Below the pieces are notes generated by a model. That model searched no databases. It was not told the DNA's origin and was given only the letters and a program-made list of their open reading frames with translations. Positions 48,113-61,479 of a DNA stretch of 64,000 bases are shown here, one piece after another. The stretch is from Apostichopus japonicus (taxonomy: Eukaryota; Echinodermata; Holothuroidea; Aspidochirotida; Stichopodidae): NCBI RefSeq assembly GCF_037975245.1, contig NC_092579.1, forward strand, positions 14,182,678 to 14,246,677. The letters are read 5' to 3'. Numbering within the stretch: position 1 is the stretch's first letter; each line of letters opens with the position of its first letter. Made by a program: the position numbers and the translations under genes.

Positions 48113-48508
48113 TTGTTCAAAGAATACAAAATTTCGAGTTCACTATACAAACTGATCAATGTTTTGATTAGCGTCAAGCACGTAGTATTGGAATATAAAC
48201 AACAAAACATATACTGCTCGATCGGATCGAAGCTATATACTACACATTGTGATTTATTTTCTTCTTCAGCTTCTTACTCTTCCTCCTCCTCATCATCATC
48301 TTCTTCTTACTCTCGCTACGTTGGGAGAGAATTCGCAATAAAGGTGTATCAGTCACATGCCGCAGTGTGTCAAGATAAGCTGTCGGTTAGCCGCGCAAGC
48401 TCGTCGGATTTGATACTTGCCAAAATTGATCAGAATAATAGAGGGAAAAAAAATCTGGAAGGAGAGAACGAGGCATTTATAGAAGAGAATCTGGTTTCGC
48501 AAATGTAG
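48113..48508 (+). other. 131-codon open frame of unknown status
   Basis: The longest non-repeat frame in the 46-64 kb part. It has no good ATG context, contains a serine run from TCCTCC/TCATCA triplets (about 48270-48312), and matches no family I recognise. The C-terminal part (SASSSDLILAKIDQNNRGKK) looks peptide-like, but no splice sites or 3' signals support a gene. Probably chance. Confidence 0.15.
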
Positions 48509-49262
48509 TGTCGAAATATGTAGGTATGTAGATAGCTTATACTATTTTGTCAACATTCCTTGGAGTACATACAACCTACTTCAGTGTAACAGATGGGGCA
48601 TTATGTTGGTGAGTATATATCTATTTATATTTATATATGTATGTACTACGCATGTTTGTTTTGATTTTCTATCGAACAATAATTGAAAGATATCAATTTA
48701 GTTTTCATCAAATGTTTATATTTTAAAGTTACAAATTATTTTGAAACATTTCAGTCTCTCATGTTTTTCTGTTGTTAAATGTTTTATTGTTATTAGTGAC
48801 TGATTAACATTAATGTTAAGTAGCTGGACATGAATTGCGTATGATTATCCTTTTGTTGGAATATCAGTTGTAACGCAATGTTAAATGATACAACTTTGAT
48901 GATAGAGTTCTGTATATTCATTTTAAATACGTGCAATGTTAGTACATTTTTGTTGTAGGTTTTTCTCCATATTTATTTGAATTTATTTGAATTTCAACCT
49001 CGCGCAAGAAATGGTAATGTTGTATCCTAAAACGGCTTCGATCTATCTTTCATGCAAGTAATTTATTTGTCAGAACAACATTCATAGAATGTTCAATTGC
49101 ACTCGAAATGTCTTCGGTGTGTTTACACAGCTTCTGATAGAAAACATTCCCGTTCAGGATGAAGGGATTTCTTACTTTACAAATCGATAACTCCTGTCAC
49201 GACAGCAACGTAGTTTTCACGGACTTAAACCTGACGTTTGCATGGCCTAATGGTAATAAGAA

Positions 49263-49267
<5 letters not shown>

Positions 49268-49336
<69 letters not shown>
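49268..49336. repeat. AT dinucleotide microsatellite
   Basis: Uninterrupted AT repeat of about 69 bases. The adjacent frame ending in alternating Tyr-Ile is an artefact of it. Confidence 0.95.
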
Positions 49337-49339
<3 letters not shown>

Positions 49340-49341
<2 letters not shown>

Positions 49342-52330
49342 TAAAAGTATTGCCAGGAGCGTCTTTGAACTGCAGGTATCTTAACAATGACATTAAGGTG
49401 TAATTATCTCTATAAGAAAGGTAAGCCTCGCTGAGAAGGAATACCAGCTTATGGTTGTAGTTTGAAAAAAGAGTAAAATATCGTTGTTTATATTTTGGTC
49501 ACATTTATTGTCTAATAATGAAAATTTGTGTTTAGGAATATATACGGTGTTGCACAAAATGTATGCCATGTGTGTATTGTGAATTGTGTAAGGGGTCAAC
49601 CGGTTATGGCATATCACTGTCGAATTTGATAATATCCCACTTCTGACACCATTGATGCCATTTCTTTAAGGTATCACATACTTCTACAATGGTAACCCTT
49701 CAGAAGGCGATATGTGATAATATACATAAATTCGCTCATGACTTACAGACCTACGTCATGAAACACATACGTTTATTTTTTGTTCCAGTTGAAAATATTG
49801 TCGTCATCTTGTAAGAAAACAGCTTTAAAAAAGGGTTACGCAATATAACAAAGGCAAAGAGGAAGCTTGCACAAATAAACGCTTTGTTACAGCTAGTAAC
49901 TCACGTAACATTGCATCGGGCTATAAAACAAAATACAGGATTTTATTTTGATTGTTTTGTGGTTTGTTTATGATGGGTAAAGGCAATCTGCTTATACTGT
50001 AACACGTTAAAGAACTTCAAGATAACCCATTCCATCTATAAACACTTGTATTATTATTTATATTAACCTAATATGTAGATGCATCTATCACGGTTTATTT
50101 GTCTTAGTTCTCTGACGCCGTGTTTCGTTGTGTACCCAACACAAATTTTACGCCATTTTCATATCTAATTATATGCTCATTATGAACTACACTTTACAAT
50201 CCAAGTTGCCGTTTCGAAATCATTTGGAACCAATACAAATGCATAGAACCATGCTAATCTCGTTTGTCAAAATAAAAAGACCAAACCTATTCTTCTTTCT
50301 CATTGGTTCTTATCCCGGTATATAGTTATGGCTGTGAATAAATTTCCCTTGTCTTTCTGGCTAGTCCAACATCAACAAACATTGAAGAAATTTATTCCGT
50401 AAACCCAAGCAGACGTTTATAAGCTATATACAAATGACGGTGTAGGTTAGGCCGTATACACACACACTCCCATGCACATGTGACGTAAGTAATTGTCATG
50501 TAGTGGAAACGTTCTGCCAGGAGTGCTAGAGGTCAAAGTGGCAGCTCCTCTTAAGTCCTTCAAGTAATTGGCCGTTGTCTTCCACTTAACTATCATAATT
50601 TCATCTGGAGTATCATAATTCGATCATAATAAAAAGTAAAATAAAAAGCCTCGGTCGCAAACGTTCATCTCGAAGAACGCGTGTAAGCGGAAAGAGGGAT
50701 ATGTAATCTATACTGCAGTAAATTACATCATAAATAACCACTGAGAAGGAATTTTATAGACACGGACCAGATACAATGTAGGGATATAGTTTATAATGTT
50801 TATAGGACTAATATACGTTTTAAATTTTCTTGTTGTTGCAATTATCGAGATAATTTCACTTTACATCGAAGTAAATACACATGAAAAATGCGTGATTGCT
50901 ACAACAAGATTTTAATATTGCTATAAGTAATGTAAGTCAATGGCGAAGATATTTAGTTGTAGTAAAGTAGAATATGCTACTCTGGCTGTTCCCGGAGTCG
51001 GTTCAAATTATAGAGTTGGATAGTTTGACAAAAATCATTAAAAATGAGAACAATAAGGGATCAATTTTGATATGGTATACAAACCGTTGAAGACCTTTCC
51101 CTATATTCCAGATTGCCTTTTCAATACGTCTTGTTTTAATTAAGAAATAACCCTTTAATTAAACAACAAAAGCTGCTCCATTAAAATGGTCTGGAATGCT
51201 AAGTGTAGTTGCACACAGACAAGAATTACGTCATCTACAATCGGAAGCAACACCAAACTCAATAGAAAAGCATACAGATATTTTTGTTATGGTTTTCAAA
51301 TAGCATAACGTAAGATATCATCCATGGTAACCTATACTGTTTGCATGAAGTTAACATAGCTTTATTCCATTCATACAACAATGCTATAACACTTACAGTA
51401 CCCTTGGATTGATGCGATGACTTCATCATCGTGCTTTTGGCCTTAAAGGAGTATTCCAGACAATTAGTATTTTGTAACACTGCAGGCGAGCAATCGGAAA
51501 TGCTTTAGAAATTGTAGTAGAATTCAAAATATTCTTTTATTACGCTGTTGCTGCACTAAAAAATCAAATCTAAAGATTCCATATTTTTTCTGTTGCCGTA
51601 TGAAAAAAAAAAATCGATATTAGGCAATGACTTCGGTCAGAATATATCGACCTATATATATATATCATCGACATGTGATATGCTGTACCTGATATTATAT
51701 GTAATAATTACTCATTTCTGTTTTTATGTGGAACATAATTTAAGACAACAAGTGGCAATGAAGGTTAAGGATAACAGGCACAAATTAAGTTTGAGAGAGC
51801 GATCTTTCACTGTTTCATTACTTGGGGAGAATGAGGGAAGGGGGGGGGGTGTGTGATTGGGGTGGAAGTAATTGTTCGATGGTCCGTTAAATTTAAAGAA
51901 GAATTTTCAATTACCATACGATTAAACGGGAGAAGGGGGAATGCAGAGACGATGACAGGGTATAGGTGGAGTCGGGGTGGAGGCAGGGAACAAAGAGGAG
52001 GGGAGGAAGGGCACCGATGGAAGGGATTTCTTTGTGACCCTACCTCTTGCAACTCTCTGTGTTGAAGTTTCTTTTGTGAGATTGGTAACGATCGTAACAT
52101 GAAGGATTATCTCGTTTAAACTTGATAAAAACAAATTTTTTAAAATAATAATATGAGAAATGAATGTACAGACGGCCCTCAATTTGTTATTCGACAATTT
52201 TATGGAGATAGCGATCCGAACTTTGAGCCTAATTGAACTTAGATTACACTATAATAGTGCATGTAACGATAACAAATTGACTAAAAGAGAATAATATTGT
52301 TTTTTATGAAAACGAAGAGTTTGTTTACCC
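49340..52330. other. No gene seen
   Basis: AT-rich DNA with a G run near 51842 and a purine-rich stretch at about 51925-52020. No coding exon or defined element. Confidence 0.5.
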
Positions 52331-52332
52331 AG

Positions 52333-53603
52333 TTAAAGGAATTGTCTGGTGGAAGATTTTGATACATTGTCCTTGTAGTTATTATTTTTCTCTTTCTAAC
52401 CATGTAAAAATTGTCCCCATTCGACATTTTCTTCTTGTAGAAATCTGGTTTTCAAATTCACCAGTTTCTCACCAAAAGTACCGTTTGTTCGAACGCTTCA
52501 ATATGGTGTTTGACGTAGTGCTTGCAGATAGGCAAAACAGGCGACTTGAAGTTAGCACTCCCAATTCCGCAGCAAATTAACTCACGTGTAAGCACATTGA
52601 ATTGCCTCATATATATAACGTACATACTCGCGAACGTATATACTACGATGCTCAGTTGGTGTACTTGTATAGCGTTACACATAGTACACTCACACTCAAA
52701 CCACAGTTCATTAACTGTTCTTCGAACTCGCTGAAATAAAATTCACGGATCAAATTAACAGTAAAAGGAAACTTATAAAGTATTCGTTAAACCGAAAGTT
52801 GAAACTTGGCGGGATCGATGTCATCGCAGAACTGTCCGATTGTAAACGTTATAGTAGCCTATACACGCGAACATTCTTCGCGCTGGAGCTGGATACCGCG
52901 ATGTATAAACAACGAAGAGCCTGCTGTTAAAACTTATCTTGTGTTACACAAAGACCACGAAACCACCGATCTATACTAAATATATTGCGGCTTAAGGAGT
53001 TTTTTAAATTATATCTAATTTATAAGAAATTTCACCGGAAATTATTGAAGAAATTGATCGAATCGTTGTCAGAGGCTCAGAGCAGAATATAGCGCTGAAA
53101 AGCTTAGGCTTCGCAGAACTGTCCGATTGTCAACGTTTGAGTACAGCCTACATGCGAACATTTTTCGCGTTGGAGCTGGATAGCGCGATGTATAGCCTGA
53201 ACAACTCAGAGTCTGCTGTTAAAAATTACCTTGTGTTACACAAAGACCACGGAACCACCGCTCAACTACATGGTGGCTTAAGGAGGTTTTGAAAACATAT
53301 CTAATTTTTAAGAAATTTCACCGGAAATTAAGGAAGAAATTTATCTGTATACACACGCTGTTTTTGTTGTGATTACCGTATAGGTACTGTGCGGAGGGTG
53401 GGTTATGACGCAATCTGCTATGGCAGAGCTGACGTCACGTATTGTACTGTTCAAATCATATTTGAAATGTCTATCCATAACGATTAAAAAATCGTTTCTC
53501 TGTCAAACGCAACATTAGCGTTCTCATACTTTGACAACATGTTTGGAAAATTATTTACTATTTTTTAAGGTAACTTCTTTGGGCCACCAGACAATCCTTT
53601 TAA
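52333..53603. mobile_element. Non-autonomous element with TTAA ends and internal duplication
   Basis: Left end TTAAAGGAATTGTCTGGTGG; the right end read inverted is TTAAAAGGATTGTCTGGTGG. The two align over 20 bases with a one-base shift. TTAA at both edges (52333-52336, 53600-53603) suggests a TTAA target duplication, as made by Kolobok and piggyBac elements. No transposase is present. The interior holds a 287-bp tandem duplication. Confidence 0.75.
52825..53347. repeat. 287-bp tandem duplication inside the TTAA element
   Basis: Copy 1 (from 52825) and copy 2 (from 53112) share CGCAGAACTGTCCGATTGT, CGCG(C/T)TGGAGCTGGATA, TTGTGTTACACAAAGACCAC, and AAGAAATTTCACCGGAAATT. Divergence between copies is modest, with small indels. 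Neither has a long open frame. Confidence 0.88.
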
Positions 53604-53720
53604 GAAAAAAGAAGAAGAATAAGTTGAATTCGTCCCTCCTTCCCCAAGTATGGTACATATTTACTAAAATAACATTAGCCTCTAGGGTTGTAGTTGATAC
53701 GTAATTATGCTACGATATAA

Positions 53721-53960
53721 CTAAATTAAAAATAACAAGAGTCCTTCCTGCAGACTCTTTTCGTGAAAGCGCGCTTTAAACTGTTCATAAAACACAAAAC
53801 CGGAGCAAGATTGAAAATGTGCCTCTTCATAGTGAATACCTTCGACAGAATAACAGATCGATTGAGGAACTATTTCGAATGCCATTTTGGTACATGGCAT
53901 TTCTGCTAGACTTTCATCATCTTCAGAGTTGCTTGAGTATGTTATATTTTCATCGTACAA
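53721..53960 (-). other. 79-codon open frame of unknown status
   Basis: Minus-strand frame with a protein-like composition (SSNSEDDESLAEMPCTK, then EIVPQSICYSVEGIHYEEAH) and one ATG at its start. No intron signals, neighbours or recognised motif. It may be a fragment of an old coding or transposon sequence. Confidence 0.2.
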
Positions 53961-54897
53961 TATGAATAAAGATGATTATAAAAAACAGTAAAATGTGTGT
54001 TATAAAACGTTCGCTTTTTAAATTTACATTTGTAACCGTTTCATGCATGGGTTCGAAATAAAGAAGCTTACATGCGTAAATTCAACATAGCCAGAGATCG
54101 AGAGACAGAGAGAGCAGTTGAATGTAAGCTTCCGGAGCCTGTCCGTGCAACTATATATTACAAGTGGCTCTTTATACTGCTCATTCTGGCATTTTCGTTT
54201 GAGAGCTGTATGAAACAAGGTATCACTCGTCCATTTGCGAATTTTCACCGCTTACGGACAGTTTCTTTTTTGACGTAAGGCCAATGTGAAAAAAAGGAAG
54301 TTAAGTGCCTCTTGCTTAATGCGAACCTTTTATATCGAATCTCATCTTCAAAAAAACACTGAGACTTATTGAGAGGGGCTCCACTATAGGACATGCAACT
54401 ATATTAACGAAAGATTCCGCTGAGATCTTAATGACATATCTTATCTTTGGTTGCTATGGAAGGTAGCATCAAAGTAAGACACATCCTAGTGAAAGGCCTG
54501 GGGTGCAATCGGGTAAGTGTGAAGTGACAATTGAAATTTTTATTAAAAGTTTGATAATGAGGGAAGATCATCATCATTAAAGTTCTCGTACTGACTCTTG
54601 ACCCGGCGATGGGGGTCAAAGAGTATAACTACATTATAACCGTACTGTGTTTTACTGCCACATAATCAAATCAAATGAGAAGATTAATTACAATCTGGAA
54701 ATCGCTAAACTAGTGACAATAATATATATTGACTGCTGTTTCCTCAAAATGATATAGATCTGACAAATACACAAAACACCATACTATCCGATATCTGTGT
54801 TTATTTGACTCGCTATCACCATCTTCACCACCCTCGTTGTCGCCAACGCCATCACCATCGTCATATCCATCATCATCATCATTATTATTATACCATA

Positions 54898-55550
54898 ATC
54901 ACCCTGATCCTGATCCTCACCCTGATCCTCACCCTGATCCTCATCCTCATTCTCATCCTCACCATCGTCCTCCCCCTCACCCTCACCCTCATCCTCACCC
55001 TCACCCTCATACTCATCCTCATACTCATCCTCATTCTCATTCTCATCCTCACCCTCACCCTCATCCTCATCCTCATTCTCATCCTCACCCTCGTCCTCAG
55101 CCTCAGCCTCAGCCTCAGCCTCATCCTCATTCTCATCCTCACCCTCAGCCTCACTCTCATCCTCATTCTCATCCTCACCCTCGTTCTCCCCCTCACCCTC
55201 ACCCTCATCCTCGCCCTCAGCCTCACCCTCACCCTCATCCTCATACTCATCCTCATTCTCATCCTCACCCTCATCCTCATTCTCATCCTCACCCTCGTCC
55301 TCCCCCTCACCCTCGCCCTCACCCTCACCCTCACCCTCATCCTCATCCTCATTCTCATTCTCACCCTAGTCCTCACCCTCACCCTCACCCTCATCCTCAT
55401 ACTCATACTCATACTCATTCTCATCCTCACCCTCGTCTTCACCCTCACCCTCTTCCTCATCCTCACCCTCGTCCTCACCCTAACCCTCACCCTCACCCTC
55501 ACCCTCATCCTCATCCTCATACTCATCCTCATTCTCATCCTCACCGTGAC
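54898..55550. repeat. CCTCAY hexanucleotide array
   Basis: About 650 bases of CCTCAC and CCTCAT units with CCTCAG and TTCTCA variants. All six frames are open for long distances (Pro-His, Leu-Thr-Leu-Ile and Arg-Met-Arg-Val repeats), which is a repeat artefact. The strand is almost free of G. Confidence 0.95.
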
Positions 55551-55569
55551 CATCTCTCTTTGTAACGCT

Positions 55570-57925
55570 ACTCACACAGGATATACTGAAAAGAAGAGCT
55601 ATTATCTATTCTTACCCGGAGGCTATATCTAACTCAATATTAATAGTAATATTTTCGTACATCGTCGGGCTCCAACAGCACGTATCACAGTGCCAGTTTG
55701 CAATCTTCTGGTATATGAAACTCGCCGACCGTGAAAGGCAACAAAACGTATACCAAGAATTATGAAGTTGCTACTTCAGTCCGGTGAGACAAATTTTTTG
55801 AATTAGATTAAAAAGTCTACATAACTCGCTATTTAGAGGCTGACGAATGTTTGTAACCAAAAAGATCAATTAATTAGTCTGGAAGAGGAGTGAGGGGGTG
55901 GGGAGGGGGAGTTTGTCCACGATAAAATAAATATTACATGACTTGATCAATATAACCACATTTTTGCAACTTAGACCAAAATACACTGTAACTTTAGACA
56001 CCCTTACACTGAATATTAAACAGGTTACTCTATAGTAAGCCATGCAATCGATCCACATGCCATACATTTATTGTTACGTGTTTTCAAAGCCGTGGGTATA
56101 TATGTATACATTCTCTTAATCTACACATGCGGGGGCGAATTTAGCGCTGGAAATATTTCCCTGGAACTTTGATAAATGCAAACCAAGGTTTCTAATTTAG
56201 CTCTCTGTTGACATCAACCCATCAGTTACCGTGAGCTATACGCTTCGTATATATCGGTACACGTTGGTAACTCGATTAGGTAGAATAAATTATCTGGCTA
56301 CAAAAAGAAAAGAAATAAAAAAGAGATAAAGCAAAAAGGGAAGAAGACGATCCGATTCAATTTTGGTCGATTTTGTTGTGTTTGTATAATTACGTCATAC
56401 TAAGTGATTACATTTATTGCATTGAAACGCGTTCCATGCAAACTAAAATCGCTTACATCTTATTTAGTTCCGAAATGAAATCGTTGACTTTACTGAAAAA
56501 TAAAAATGCTGAGGAGAAAAAAAATATTATAATAATAATCATCACCATTCGTATAATTCCTGGTGGTTAATCTGTCACAAAACCATACAACTTATTTTCT
56601 CTTTTATTCTTTACTTTTATGTTGAGAATTTAGCACATGTCGAAAAAAATGTTACTCCAGTGGGAACCAAATGTTTGCTCATAAAATGTTATGAAAGTTG
56701 TCTAATATTTAACTTGCTTCTTTAAAGTGACCCGGAACAATTTTCAAGAATACCAAGGCAGCTTCAATCTAATTACTGTATGAAATTTAGGGTAACTATT
56801 TATCACCCCACGAATATATGACAAAAGTAACAGGCCCGCTATACGGGGATACATTATAGCGAGGGTACACTGACAATTGTCCGTTTGAAATTTTACTGAA
56901 GCTATAGGTTGGAGTTGAAACCTGATATTTGAAATGAACTACAGATTTGTTGGTTTCTAGTCTATACACCTTGTGTGTGATCACTTCCTTGACGAGAAAC
57001 CGATCAACATAATTTACTTTGTCGAACCATTCCACCCTAACATACAAAGCCGTATAGCCTACATCTATATATACGGTTCTGCTCCCTTACGTCGTATATG
57101 ACGCCATCTTGTTTCGTCTTCTTTTGTGTTTTTTTTCACTGACCTTTCATTTTTGTACTTTTATCATGATTTTTTTTGTGGCAACGTTCGTGGGAGGTTA
57201 TTACCAATCTTTATTCTTAAGTTGCAGGCCCCTCGGCGGAGATTTTGTTTGTCGTAGTTCATAATGAAACAAAAACAGGTTCTTAATTGAAAATCATTCT
57301 GCAGCGGAGCATCGCAAATAATTCATTTGAGCTATTGCATCTTTCATCCGCTGATCCAAGAGTTTATTACCCTGCCAGGGTGTAAAGAGCTGCAGGAACA
57401 AATAAAAACTGTTACCTTCCCACTCTCTATATCTTCTCTCTCTTCTCTCTCTCTTAGCATCAACCATAGAAACTTAAAGAGTGCACGTGTTCGTACTCTT
57501 TAGAATTCTACCCGTATGTAGAGTTCATAAAACAAATCCAACATAAATTACATAAGTTGCAGGCCATGAAATATACAGTAAGATAACAATAGCCAGGATA
57601 ACACTCGTATTTAAGACCTTCCGCTTCGTTTTCTCACTCAGTGAGATATTCAAAATGAACTCTTGGATCAACTTGGGAGATTCAACTTCCATATAATTTC
57701 GTAGTAAACTTGATAAACCGTAACAATGACTTCTAGATACAATCAAATATAATTGTTTGTTCAACAGTGGCATGTACAAAGACGGGGGACGGTGGGGGTG
57801 GGGGGTGCATGGCCCCCATCTCCATCTAAGAAGATGATCAGTCAGCCGGTATAACGTTCAGTCGGAGGATTGTTGACATTCATTCGGGAAGATTTAGACC
57901 ACTCCTCCGGGCCAGGGACGCCCTT
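55570..57925. other. No gene seen
   Basis: The 83-codon minus frame at 56796-57047 (MYVRVEWFDKVNYVDRFLV) starts at an ATG but has no recognised motif or splice context, and I do not call it. TTTAAAGTGACCCGGAA near 56724 looks like an element end, but no inverse partner is visible. Confidence 0.45.
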
Positions 57926-57932
57926 ACCATGC

Positions 57933-57970
57933 TCCTTCCCTTCCCTTCCCCTCCCCTCCCCTCCCCTCCC
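57933..57970. repeat. CCCTT/CCCCT pentanucleotide repeat
   Basis: CTTCCCTTCCCTTCCCCTCC continuing as CCCTCCCCTCCC; pure pyrimidine on the plus strand. Confidence 0.9.
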
Positions 57971-57974
57971 AGCC

Positions 57975-60880
57975 TCCTTGTTTGTTTTTGTTTGTTTGTT
58001 GTCCTGTGTATGGCATTGTTGTGCAATCTTGTGAGTTACTTATACAGCAGGGAGTTAATTCCGATACATTTTCTGCCTATACGTACACACACTGAAGATG
58101 ACGTTCCATCAAAGGTCACATAATTATGTAATGGTGGTTCTGAGGTCGAGGTATTACAAACTTCACGTATATACATGCGCATGATACGTAGGTCCCAGAT
58201 TAACAATCGTTCTGAACAGTAGCAAAGAAATGAAAAAAAAAAATCACACGGTCACTATAATACTAATACAGACATCTGCACATATACAGGAACAAATTCC
58301 AACGTTTCTCAGTCATACATAATTTGTGATACAATTTAAACTACGTTTTTCGAAGCTTTTGATGCCATATTTATTAACCGTACCTTTTCTACCATAGCCA
58401 ACCCCGAGCAATAGCCTATAGGCTTTGTTTTTAACAACACACTACAAAAATCATGTAGCCAGGGTTCATGAACGAATTGTCAGTGGCATCTAATGTGGCG
58501 AGAACTCATGTCCTTTTTACTGACACTCCTGTCAATTTAAACCATTTAAGAAATCGGTAATTTATACCTTCCCATACATACAAATTGTTTCCTTGTAGTT
58601 CAGTCAAGTTGCCGAATTCTGTTTCCACATATTATAACTGTGTATATGAATCTTGCAGCAAAGCGAAGTTGGGAGGTTTGCTTTTGATCATTTGAAGGGG
58701 AAAGTTGACTTCAGTGTTGATCTGTAGCAGACCTAACTATCTTTGCTTGGTTGGTTTTTATGTTAAACACAACCCGAATCAGAGCTGCATTGTTCGGTGC
58801 GTTCAAATATGAGCATAAGTTCCAAGACTCCTTTATGAGCAATGACCCAATCGAGCACACAAAATTATTTAATTTCCGAAATGTTTTGACAAGTACCAGG
58901 CGTGGGCTTATATATGACTTACATATATACATGGCATAAAACGTGATATTATAGCTACTTTATATCGATGATATATTAAAAAGACAGAAAGATGTCTGTC
59001 GCTTTTTACTCCAAGGTTTATTACTTTACTTATTAAACTATTATTCTTTTTATGAAGTTTGTTTTGAGAAATTTTCGTTTAGAATAATTTTAATGATTTG
59101 TTATATTGATAGTATTATCGTGCAGTGAGTGTATACGGTTTCCATTGGATCAAAAAGGAATAAGTAATTCGTGGGTATGAGTGAACGGAAGTCAACGGAA
59201 ATGGACGAAGGGGGGTGAGTGTGTGTATTGGAGGAGGGGAGGGGGGTCAACGTGAGGAAAGGAGTAAAAGACAGTGCATAGTGAGGCCTAAATCCCCACC
59301 CCTGTCAAGTTCTTTCTCAATATTTGACATCGAAAATAAGGAGAAGCCGGGCAGGATGGGAGAGAGGAAAGAGTTCAAATAGTGATTTCGTTGTTCGCCT
59401 CCTTAAATCCGGTTACTGGTTGCTTAGTTATGAAGTCCAAAGCACTCTCCCTCTTTAACGGTTCGACAACAATTGCAGCATCCAATTGATACGCGTTTGG
59501 ATTGGGTTGGAAGATGATATTCCAAAAAAGTGATTTTGTCATGATTCTTGTGGCTTCTTCTTCCTCCTCTTGCTAGATTGTTGTTATTTTATCAAAAAAG
59601 CATTCTTCTCCCCCTCCTCAGCGCCCCCTAAGATGAGTCGCAGAAAAGGGGAGCAGCGAGACGAGATAAAGCAAATTTACTAAACGAGACATTTTCATTC
59701 ATTTTCCTTGATCTTTCTGCACTTGTCGTTTCGTTAACACACCGTTCAGTATATATAAAGCCTATATATCAAAAGCCCGCTTTCCCGAGGAGAAGGATTT
59801 TCCTATCTACTTTGATTTTTTTCCCATCTTTTATCAAATTGTTCTCCTTCTAAGACAATTTCGGTCGTCGCCTTGAAAATTATCATGGCTTATTGTTTCA
59901 TTTTTGACGTAATGGTTTCCATGGAAACGCGTTTAAAGTACGCGGGTTTAAAATGATGGACTACATAGCAGACAAAACACGTTCCAATTGCAACGCTTCA
60001 ACTTGTACAGGCTTGTTATATATCGTGGATATGTGTGACGTCTTCCGAGGTATATAGTATATTATATATGTATATAGCCTCACTGCAGAGTGAAATGTTA
60101 TACGTATAGGCTATAGTGGTTAGGTCAAGGAGCTTGAAAGTGAGTTAAAATAAATACAAAAGCAAGGCAAGTAAGATGAAATAAAGGAAAACAAAACAAA
60201 GATAAATGAAACAGGAAACATCATAATGACTTAGTAGGTGAATCTAAGTTGCTGAAGTGGGGGGGGATACGCAAATAGAAAAAAAGAAGAAGAAGAAAGC
60301 TAATGAAACAAGATATAAACTAGATAAGAAAAATGAATACCTTTTTACCTTTGAGGTCATTCGCGTGGATGAAAACAGTTGAAACAGAAATTTTAAATGA
60401 TTCTTGCATATGATTATGAATGTTATCGGGGTTTTAGTAGTGTAATTAGGGATAAATTGGATGGGACTAGGAAGGGGAAGGGGTGGGGGGGGGGATTGGA
60501 GGTTAGTAAGCAGGCAAAATGGGATTCTTGTTCAATTGTTATCTTGGTGTACGATATACAAAGCCTGTGATTGTTGTGTTGGGTATTCTACATTTAAAGG
60601 GGACAACATGCCTATCTTGAATGATGAAGGCTCGACTCTAAGCATTGCCCGTCCTTTTATACCGTAACTATTGATTCCTCATTCCGTGAGTTAGAACATA
60701 AAAGAAGTAGAAAAATTCAACTTAAGAAAAAAAACCTTCGAAGGTCATCAATTAATTTCAATTAATTAAAATTTCCTTCCTAGACTGAATTTCTGATCCC
60801 CGAAATTATCCTTGCCCATTGGGGATTATCCCCACCCATTGAGGATTTTTAAAATAGACACGTTTGTGTCTCAGGTTTGG
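57975..60880. other. No gene seen
   Basis: AT-rich DNA with G runs near 59230 and 60485. Frames such as 58711-58932 and 58751-58939 mirror each other on opposite strands and are rejected as genes. Confidence 0.5.
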
Positions 60881-60882
60881 TA

Positions 60883-61475
60883 CAATGGCGTGCGCAAGGG
60901 CGGGGAAGGGTGGGGGGTGGCTACTGTCCTCCGATCCTCAGTTTTTGGGAAATGGTTTAGTCGGTAGATTTTTGCATTCTGCCGGGGATGAATAGGTTAT
61001 ATCCTCCCCGCTCCCCTCCTTTCAACTTTACACAAAGTAATTGTTATTAAAACCTTGCATTTAGGGCTGATTCAACAGACCTAACCTATGTACTAAATAT
61101 GCCTCAGAATGCACCTACCCCCTACATAGGAGAAGGCTACAATGAGCCCATGGTAACACCTTCTAGCTTATTAAATCCTTCATTCGCCTCTGGCCCTCCC
61201 CTTTTGGAGTTTACTATTATCATTACTTTTGATCACAATTTTGCGGTTAGAGCTGCTTGTATAGACTTAAATTTATGACCTCAAAATGTAACATTTTTGG
61301 TTCGTGGGGCGGGCTCTACAATGACCCAAGTGCACCCCTCCCTTCTTTTATAAATCATTCATTCGCCTCTGGCCGCTTCCGCGAAAGTTCAGCCCAATAT
61401 CTTATTTATTCAATCGTATGATATTTTGAACCCCCCCCACCCCAAACCATCTTTAAAATCATGTACACGCCACTG
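60883..61475. mobile_element. Probable decayed hAT-type miniature element
   Basis: CAATGGCGTGCGCAAGG at the left and the near-inverse CATGTACACGCCACTG at the right. G/C runs and a duplicated internal block ATTCGCCTCTGGCC (about 61190 and 61357) resemble other hAT-derived miniature elements here. The flanking octamers do not match (GTTTGGTA against TGTGTGGG), so the call rests on the ends alone. Confidence 0.45.
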
Positions 61476-61479
61476 TGTG

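Noticed and set aside
51438..51470. TTAAAGGAGTATTCCAGACAA as a second TTAA-type element end
   Set aside because: No inverse partner was found on either side; a single end is not enough.
54805..55632. Frames of 221-275 codons on both strands
   Set aside because: Pure products of the CCTCAY array (Pro-His, Leu-Ile, Arg-Met repeats) with no unique domain.
56720..57130. TTTAAAGTGACCCGGAA as an element end, with an 83-codon frame inside
   Set aside because: No inverted partner near 57100 and no recognisable motif in the frame.
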